64,000 nt of DNA from Metarhizium brunneum (lineage: Eukaryota; Ascomycota; Sordariomycetes; Hypocreales; Clavicipitaceae): contig NC_089423.1 of the NCBI RefSeq assembly GCF_013426205.1, positions 6,944,001 through 7,008,000 of the forward strand, given 5' to 3'. Position 1 is the first letter of the stretch. Every line of letters starts with the position of its first letter. The position numbers were made by a program, and so were the translations under genes. The notes beneath the pieces were generated by a model. It saw nothing but the letters and a program-made list of their open reading frames with translations, was not told the origin of the DNA and did not search any database. Positions 56,924 through 64,000 of this stretch are shown in pieces.

Positions 56924-58666
56924 ATGGCTGCCAAAGACGGTGCCCGCTTCGACTTCATCGTCGTCGGCGGCGGCACGGCTGGCAACACTGTTGCTGCTCG
57001 CCTGGCCGAAAACCCCAACGCCAGGATTCTGGTCGTGGAAGCCGGCATTGGCAACTCGATTGACAATGAAGAGATCCGAACCCCCGGGCGGGCCATGGAG
57101 ATCCGAGGCAGCCAGTACGACTGGGCCTACAAGACGACCATGGTCAAGCGCGACGACTACGAACGCATCGAGAAGCCCAACACGCGCGGCAAGGCCCTCG
57201 GCGGCAGCTCGTCCCTCAACTACTTCTCGTGGGTGCCGGGATCAAAGGGCACGTTTGACATGTGGGAGGAGTACGGAGGAAAGGAGTGGACGTGGGACCC
57301 CCTCGTGCCCTACCTTCGCAAGAGCGTCACATATCACGACGACGCCGGCCTGTACCCCAAGGAGCTTCACAAGATTGGCTCGGGCGGTCCCATTCCCATT
57401 GCCCACGCCGAGCTGATGCCGGAAATGAAGCCGTTCCGCGACCTCTTGACCCGGGCCTGGCAGTCCACGGGCGAGCCGCTCACGGAAAACATCTTTGACG
57501 GCGAGATGCGCGGCCTCGTCCACAGCATCAACACCATCTACAAGGGTCGGCGCTCCGGCAGCTTCCTCGCCGTCGCCGGCAAGCCCAACATTACCATCCT
57601 CCCCGAGGTCCACACCAAGAAGCTCATCATTGACGACGCCGACCGCACCGCCAAGGGCGTCACCGTCATTGCCGCCTCGGGCCAGGAGCTGAGCTTCTAC
57701 GCCACCCGCGAGGTCATTGTCTCCGAGGGCGTCTTTGAGTCCCCAAAGCTCCTCATGCTGAGCGGCATCGGACCGGCCCCCGAGCTGGCCCGGCACGGCA
57801 TCCCCCTGCTCGTCGACTCGCGCCACGTCGGCCAGCACCTGCTCGACCACCCCGGCGTCCCCTTTTGCCTCCGCCTCAAGGACAGCTACTCCATGGACAG
57901 CCACGTCCTGCGAAAGGGCCCTCTCCAAGACCAAGTCCTGGCCGCCTACTCCAAGGGCCACGCCGGCGCCATGGCATCGCCGTTTCTCGAAATGATTGGC
58001 TTCCCCCGCATCGACAAGTACCTCGAGAGGTCTCCCGAGTACCGCAAGGCCAAGGCGGCCAACGACGGCCGGGACCCCTTTTGCCCATACGGCCAGCCGC
58101 ACTTTGAGCTCGACTTTATCCCGCTGTTTGGCAGCGCCTTCCAGTGGCACTTTCCGCACCCCAACAAGGGGAGCTACATGACCGTCATGGTCGACCTCGT
58201 GCGGCCCGTCTCCGAGGGCGGCGAGGTCACCCTCAACAGCGCCGACCCCCTGCAGCAGGCCAACATCAACCTCAACTATTTCAACGACGACCTGGACATT
58301 ATCGCCGTCCGCGAGGGCATCCGCTACGCGTACGACGTGCTGAAAAACGGCGACGGCTTTAAGGACATTGTCGAGGACGAGTACCCCTGGGAGATGCCGC
58401 TGCACGACGACGACGCCATGAAGAGGACTGTCCTCGACCGCTGCCAGACCTCATTCCACCCCTGTGGCACGGCGCGCTTGTCCAAGGATATCCAGCAGGG
58501 CGTCGTCGATCCCGCCCTCAGGGTCCACGGGGTCAAGAACCTCCGTGTTATTGACGCGTCTGTCATTCCTGTCATTCCCGACTGCCGCATTCAAAACTCG
58601 GTCTACATGGTTGCTGAGAAGGGCGCTGATGCCATCAAGCGCGACCACCGGGACCTTTACCCGTAA
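56924..58666 (+). CDS. GMC-family FAD oxidoreductase
   Basis: Flavin-dependent alcohol/sugar oxidase or dehydrogenase of the glucose-methanol-choline family, 580 aa, intronless and without signal peptide, so probably cytosolic. FAD motif DFIVVGGGTAGNTVAARLAE (residues 10-29) and VVEAG follow the start. The first GMC signature is seen in GKALGGSSSLNYFSWVPG, and the second in GVFESPKLLMLSGIGP. The active-site His is in SFHPCGTARL and the final Asn in PVIPDCRIQNSVYMVAEKGAD. Closest in general form to fungal choline-dehydrogenase/aryl-alcohol-oxidase-like GMC proteins; substrate unknown. It is the last intact gene before the AT-rich block, and a decayed inverted copy of its 3' end lies at 62.7-63.0 kb. 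Confidence 0.92.
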   Translation: MAAKDGARFDFIVVGGGTAGNTVAARLAENPNARILVVEAGIGNSIDNEEIRTPGRAMEIRGSQYDWAYKTTMVKRDDYERIEKPNTRGKALGGSSSLNYFSWVPGSKGTFDMWEEYGGKEWTWDPLVPYLRKSVTYHDDAGLYPKELHKIGSGGPIPIAHAELMPEMKPFRDLLTRAWQSTGEPLTENIFDGEMRGLVHSINTIYKGRRSGSFLAVAGKPNITILPEVHTKKLIIDDADRTAKGVTVIAASGQELSFYATREVIVSEGVFESPKLLMLSGIGPAPELARHGIPLLVDSRHVGQHLLDHPGVPFCLRLKDSYSMDSHVLRKGPLQDQVLAAYSKGHAGAMASPFLEMIGFPRIDKYLERSPEYRKAKAANDGRDPFCPYGQPHFELDFIPLFGSAFQWHFPHPNKGSYMTVMVDLVRPVSEGGEVTLNSADPLQQANINLNYFNDDLDIIAVREGIRYAYDVLKNGDGFKDIVEDEYPWEMPLHDDDAMKRTVLDRCQTSFHPCGTARLSKDIQQGVVDPALRVHGVKNLRVIDASVIPVIPDCRIQNSVYMVAEKGADAIKRDHRDLYP

Positions 58667-59190
58667 TAGTGGGCTTGGGTTGAGTTTGTCGTTTGGGATG
58701 CAATATATAAACCTGAATTGTGACTGCTGTGTTCCCTTGGCTGGTAAATTAAACACAGCCCCGGGTGGTTACTTGATACGTATGGTTTGTGAAACCTCGG
58801 TGGAAGGCATGGTAATTGTTGAGTAAAAACTCGGCAAGTCAAAATTCGTGATAAACGGACAAAATTTAGCAGCAGTTCCACAATGTATTGAACTTCTACT
58901 ATACCCCAAGTGCCTTATTACATGCCCCTTTATCTCGATTCATCTCAACATATTGCAAGCCGCCCATCAGGTGTCACGACGTGACTGCCAACGACCGCCG
59001 TTATCGCCGGGGACATTGCCAACATTACCACGCAGGTCGGACTCGTCGTCATGACCAGAGCTATCACCGAAGCCCACGTCATCGCCAACATGACCAAGAC
59101 CAGGACCCGAACCAAGGTTGCTCTGTGCCGATCGTGCGGCTTTGATCTAGTGTTTGCTAGAGGTGTAAAACGGGGATTTACCCGGCACAA
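58667..59190. other. Border zone between the GMC gene and AT-rich satellite DNA
   Basis: 3' region of the GMC gene, then a GC-normal piece (about 58970-59190) that stops abruptly where AT-rich DNA begins. One plus-strand frame from about 58994 to the stop at 59204-59206 encodes a hydrophobic then basic peptide (with KVALCRSCGF), but no family is recognised. It may be a gene relic cut off by the AT block. Confidence 0.4.
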
Positions 59191-62100
59191 GGAATTAAAT
59201 AAATAAAGTATATTTTGAAATATAAAATGATATAATTAAGGTTACTTTAGTATATTAGTATATATACTTATTTTTATATACTTGAAATAAAATTTATATT
59301 TTACTTACTTAATAAATTTTATAAATAGGTATTATTTCTTAGTATTTATATTATATAGTATATATTATAAGCTTGTTTAAACAAGAATAGCTATATTTCT
59401 CTTAATAAATTACCAGAAATATAATTCTTTACTTTTCTTATTATAAACTAAATTTATACTTTTATTATATAATAAAATCTTAAAATACTTTATATTTTTA
59501 TTATATTTAGAAATATGTAGTATATTTTAGGTATATTAAGATATAAATAGCCGGAAATAGTAGTATATATAATTATAAGTATATAAGTATATTATATTAT
59601 AGTATAAATTAAATTTATACTTTAGTTACTTAGTAAAAATTAGAAATATTTTATATTTTTATTATATTTAAGTATATAAGATATATTTTGATTCTAGTAA
59701 TATATATATAGCCAGAAGTATTAGAATATCTAATAATAAGTGTATAAATATATTATATGATAATATAAATTAAATTTATACTTTAATTACCTAGTTAAAA
59801 ATATAAATATTTTTTACTTTTATTATACTTAAATATATAAGATATTTTCTAGGAATATTAAGTTATAAGTAACCAGAATTATTAGAATATATAATTATAT
59901 ATATATATATATTTAGTAAATTATAAGTAAAAGAAAATTTATACTTTATTTACCTAATAAAACTTATATATAAGTTAATACTTTTTAAATATTTATATAA
60001 ATAAGCTTATTTCTGATATTAAGCAGGAAATATATAATAAAAAACTATATAAACTATTTAAAAATAAAAAAATATTATATAATAATATTAAAAACTAAAT
60101 TTCTACTTTACTTATCTAGTAAATATTTTAAAATACTAGTATTTTATTATAGTTTTATATATAAACTAAGTTTATATTAAAATTATATACTATATTACCT
60201 AATATATAATTTATAAATATATATTATTATAATATAATATTATAAATTAAATTTATATTTTACTTACTAATAAAATTTATTAATTAGCTAAAATACTAGG
60301 AAATTATAATGATATTTTTATAAATTAGCTATATTTTGTATATTTTATAAAGTATATATACTCAGAAATATATAATCTAATTATTTATATTAAATTTATA
60401 GTTTTATTATATTTTATTACAAATATTAATAAAAAAGGCAAATAATTACCTAAGCCGATTAATAATATAATTAGTTAGTTATACTTAGCTCTAATAATAG
60501 TAATATATAGTATAAAAATATTAAATTTAATAATTATACCTTTAAAAGTAAATTTATACTTTAATAACCTAGTAAAATTTATAAATTTACTAGTACTTAT
60601 AATACTTTTATTAATAACTCAATATCTTATTATTATATAAGAATATTATACTAAATAACCTTATAATATACTTATAAGTATAAAATATTATAATATTATA
60701 ATATAAACTAAATTTATACTTTAATAATCTAGTAAATTTTTAAACTTAACTAAATTATATAATATTATTATAAATAAGCTAGCTTTTAAATATTAGATAA
60801 GAAATAAGTATTAAGTAATATAAAAAACTTTATATTAACCTAAAAACTTATAACCTTATAATAGAAATTAAATTTCTACTTTAAATACCTAGTAAACTTT
60901 TAAATATAATTAAAATATATAATCTTTTAATATATAAGCTAACTTTTAAATATTAGATAAGAAATTAGTATTTAGGAATATAAAAATATTATATTAACCT
61001 AAAAACTTATAAGCTTATAATATAAATTGAATTTATACTTTAAATACCTAATAAAAATTTAAATTAATTATTATTTTTATAATTTTATTATATATAAGCT
61101 AGGTTTTTAATATTTTATAAAATATTAATATTTAGTATTTTATAAGCCTGATATTAGTATAAAATCTAAAAGAATTCGTATAGTAAATAAATTTATACTT
61201 TAATTATTTAGTACAATTAGTAATTAATTAATTACTTAATAATTTATAAATAAATAAGTTATTTCTTAGATATTAGGTATAATATAAGTATTATAAAACC
61301 TTATAAAAATCTTATAAATATAATAGCTTATATTATTTTATAATAAATTAAATTTATACTTTAATTACTTAGTAAAAAAGATAATTAATCTATTTTCTTT
61401 ATAAAAATATATAAATAAGCTATATTTTTAATATTATAATTAAAATAGGTTTAAGAAAACCTTATAAACCTTTTCTTAGCGTAAATATATACTAAATATA
61501 ATTATTATTTAAATTTATACTTTAATTACTTAATAAAAGAATAATTAATTTATTTCTTTTATAGTAAAGTTATAAATAAGCTTTTTCTTTAATATTATAT
61601 TTATAATAAGTATAAAGGGACCTTATAAACCTCTTTTTAGCGTAAATATATACTAAATACAACTATTAGTTAAATTTATACTTTTTATATAGTAGAAAAT
61701 AGCTATTATATTATTTTTAAGTAGAATAATTAAGTTTTATCTTAAAAGAATAAAGTATTAATTAGAAATAATAAATATATATTTATAAAAAGTATTTATA
61801 TACTAATAAATTATAAAGAATATATAATATTTAAATTTATACTTTTTTAATAGTAGAAAATAGGTATTATATTATTTCTAAGTAAAATAACCAAGTTTAA
61901 GCTTAAAAGAATAAAGCTATAATTAGAAATAACTATAATATATTTATAAAAAGTGTTTATATACTAGTAAACTATAAAGAACTTATAATATTTAAATTTA
62001 TGCTTTTTTAATAGTAGAAAATAGGTATTATATTATTTTTAAGTAAAATAAGTAGGTTTAATTTTACTAAAAGAAGTTTTTAGTTAATAATAACTAAAAT

Positions 62101-62490
62101 ATATTTATAAAAAGTATTTATATGCTATTAAATTATAAATAACATATAATATTAAAATTTATACTTTTTTTAACAGCAAAAAATAGCTATTATATTATTT
62201 TTAAGTAAAATAACTAGGTTTAATTTTATTATAAGAATCCTTTAGTTAATAATAACTAAACTATATTTATAAAAAGTATTTATATATTAGTAAATTATAA
62301 AGAACACGTAATATTAAAATTTATACTTTTATAATAATACAAAATAGCTATTATAATATTATAAAGTACTAAGGCTAGGTATTATTATAAAAATAAAATT
62401 CTATAAGGAAATCAACTATAATCTATATACAGAGAGTTCTTATATACGAGAAAGCTTTGAGGTACGCGCTATATAAAAATTTATACTTTA
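59191..62490. repeat. AT-rich satellite: degenerate tandem repeat, period about 161 bp
   Basis: The block contains almost only A and T. The core AATTTATACTTTA, or a near variant, recurs 21 times in one orientation, starting at 59291, 59451, 59612, 59773, 59936, 60098, 60250, 60393, 60551, 60711, 60871, 61030, 61190, 61351, 61512, 61673, 61834, 61995, 62156, 62318 and 62478. Steps are 159-163 bp except three of 143-158. A following word like TACCTAGTAAA is shared by the first two thirds, and TAGTAGAAAATAGCTATTA by the last third, so two subfamilies exist. No gene is present. Loss of G and C fits repeat-induced point mutation. Confidence 0.9.
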
Positions 62491-63660
62491 CCGTCTATAG
62501 TAAACACCATGATAGGGTTGTAATTTTGCATTTGGCGATAACAGGCCAACTCGAGAGGCTTTATAGACAAGGGCTGCCTTGTAAATCTAAAAAGCAAAGT
62601 AGGTAGATACCCAAAATAATTGACAACTACAGCCTAGGATATAAATTGCTTCAAGTATATAAACAGCAGCGTCTACTTTGCCACTACAAATGAAGGGTCA
62701 GGTAGTCGCGCTGGATAGCATTAGTGCCTAAGCAGCCATGCAAACCGAGTTTAAGTGAGGCAATAACGGGAATGATACTGAAGACCGGGATGAACGACGC
62801 CTTTCTGGATACCCTCGGACAGACGAGACGTGCCACAAGGTGGAACAAGGCCTGGACGGCCACCTTTATAGTGTTATCGTGCGGCAGTATCTCCCAGGGG
62901 TACTCGTCGATAATATACTTGAAGCCGTCGCTATTTTGCAGCACTACCGCTATTACCATAATGTCCCAAAAAAGAAGCTGTGCAGAAAGAAGCACTAGAA
63001 GCATCTTCAACGCAAAGAGAGGCTGTAAAGACGGCCAAACAAGTTCCAATACACTTGAACGACGCCTTGAGCAGGTCTTACATCACGGGCTGCTAATATG
63101 TTCCCGGCAGAAAGGAAAGTTTTACTTGGCGGGAGCACCCAGCCCAGGCGGATTTACCTCTGTTTACGAGTAGACTCCTGCCGCTGCAACCTGCTACTCT
63201 AAAAGATGTACTTGGACTTCCTTATACGCCCTTGGGTATAGGCTTTGTCTACTACAGAGCAGATTCTTGGACTAGAGAAGCTTCAGGCAAAGTACGCACA
63301 CGGCCAGATCAAGGCTGCTAAAGACAATACCGATCGGGCGGGTCCCATTATAGTGGTATTCAAAAAACCTCGCCGGAAGGACACTAGAAGTAGCGTGAAC
63401 AGGAGTCTTAAGGATTCGAGTTGTTCAGGAACAATAAAGCCCCTAGTTATATTACGCGAAGCTGTATCAAGGTCCTCGGCTTTCCACGAGATCTTAGAGA
63501 ATCAGTCGCGCCATGTACTTGGAGGCAGGAAACCTGTTATCCCGCAACAACACAAAGCACTTGGTTTGTGTCGAGTCCTCGAATGCGATCCGTGTCAACT
63601 CCAACCAGCTCGTCGCGTCAGTTATCAAGCTACTACTGTTATTACATGTAAACTCTGATA
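62490..63660. other. GC-normal island inside AT-rich DNA, with gene relics
   Basis: About 1.2 kb of ordinary composition between AT-rich blocks. It holds the GMC pseudogene (separate entry). A plus-strand frame of 137 codons (63245-63658) shows no recognised family and has no clear neighbours or start context, so it is most likely relic or chance. The sharp composition edges at about 62490 and 63660 suggest the island was inserted or has escaped mutation. Confidence 0.5.
62691..62965 (-). pseudogene. Truncated, decayed GMC oxidoreductase 3' fragment
   Basis: The minus strand reads NSDGFKYIIDEYPWEILPHD, then LFH, then PVFSIIPVIAS and TNAIQRDYLTLH. It aligns collinearly with the C-terminal end of the intact GMC oxidoreductase (DGFKDIVEDEYPWEMPLHD ... 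ADAIKRDHRDLYP). Nucleotide similarity is also plain. An internal deletion removes the region around the final GMC signature, the catalytic HPCGTA motif is lost by frame change, and nothing upstream of the last fifth of the gene is recognisable. Several differences are G/C to A/T, as expected from repeat-induced point mutation. It is inverted relative to the intact gene, across the satellite. Confidence 0.85.
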
Positions 63661-64000
63661 TTTGCGGCTAATTAGCCGGCTATTTACTTGTATTTCTTTA
63701 CTTTTTTTTATAATTTTAAAGCTTTATATTTATAATAATTAATACTAGAAATTATAAGTTAAGTATTAGTATAATATATATTAATAAATAAATTAATAAG
63801 TTAATATTATAATATAGCTTATATAAAAAGGTAAAGTTTTATATTTATAGAAGTAATATTATTAGTAGTATATTATAAAAAGATTATAAGTTTATAAACT
63901 TATTAAATTATATTATAACGTAAATTTCTGCTTTAATTATTAATTTAAAATAAATAATAATTAATATCTTTATATTACATATATAAATAAAGTAATATTT
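63661..64000. repeat. AT-rich satellite-like DNA resuming to the window end
   Basis: Extremely AT-rich sequence like 59191-62490. One core variant AATTTCTGCTTTAATTA occurs at 63923. Only 340 bp are visible, so its period cannot be tested here. Confidence 0.6.

Noticed and set aside
57242..58405. 387-codon minus-strand open frame
   Set aside because: Antisense of the GMC oxidoreductase.
59191..62490. Mitochondrial DNA insertion or mitochondrial contig as explanation of the AT block
   Set aside because: No mitochondrial gene fragments are seen, GC-free composition exceeds that of fungal mitochondria, and the 161-bp periodicity points to a satellite.
63245..63658. 137-codon frame in the GC island as a real gene
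   Set aside because: No recognised family, no promoter-like context, and surrounded by pseudogene and AT-rich DNA.

Overview
The window is nuclear DNA of a filamentous ascomycete, most likely a sordariomycete of the Hypocreales. Genes carry short GT-AG introns (about 46-111 nt) with CTAAC-type branch sites, coding DNA is GC-rich, and the families are typical: sugar porters, sedolisin, CFEM and WSC wall proteins, Zn2Cys6 regulator, sphingolipid C9-methyltransferase, proteinase K-like subtilisin. Species cannot be fixed from the sequence. I support 19 intact protein genes and one pseudogene. No tRNA, rRNA or CRISPR was seen. Intron models below were checked by hand and the coding lengths close in frame.

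Layout. 1-30 kb: MFS sugar porter (1962-4410), S53 sedolisin (5882-7630), amino-acid transporter (7787-9328, -), Sec14/CRAL-TRIO protein (11498-13007, -), SMP-30-like lactonase (14795-15973, -), DUF7703-like membrane protein (16618-17709, -), flavohemoglobin (20433-21689), alpha/beta hydrolase (22984-24241), convergent sphingolipid C9-methyltransferase (24568-26294, -), CFEM mucin-like wall protein (27856-29492, -). 30-40 kb: an approximately 1855-residue WSC-domain glycoprotein with large coding tandem repeats (30778-36486), a small secreted beta-sandwich protein (36813-37430, -) and a second sugar porter (37965-39593, -). 41-49 kb: a probable aromatic-catabolism cluster made of a Zn2Cys6 regulator, a phenol-hydroxylase-family monooxygenase and a divergent 3-carboxy-cis,cis-muconate lactonizing enzyme, followed by a formate/nitrite-family channel.

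50-56 kb holds the most unusual item. A 15-exon minus-strand gene (50538-53419) encodes a secreted protein that begins with a subtilisin-propeptide (inhibitor I9)-like domain and continues into a MACPF/SNTX-like, pore-forming-type fold. Divergently transcribed from the same 1.4 kb spacer is a subtilisin (54796-55773) with an intact catalytic triad but no I9 propeptide of its own. The propeptide seems to sit on the neighbour, which suggests a two-gene protease/pore-former system with a trans-acting propeptide. This is inference, but both halves are visible in the sequence.

57-64 kb: a GMC oxidoreductase (56924-58666), then a 3.3 kb extremely AT-rich block that is a very regular, degenerate tandem satellite with a period of about 161 bp (21 phased copies of a core motif). 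After it comes an island of ordinary composition with a decayed, inverted copy of the GMC gene's 3' end, then AT-rich DNA again to the window end. This looks like RIP-affected heterochromatin.
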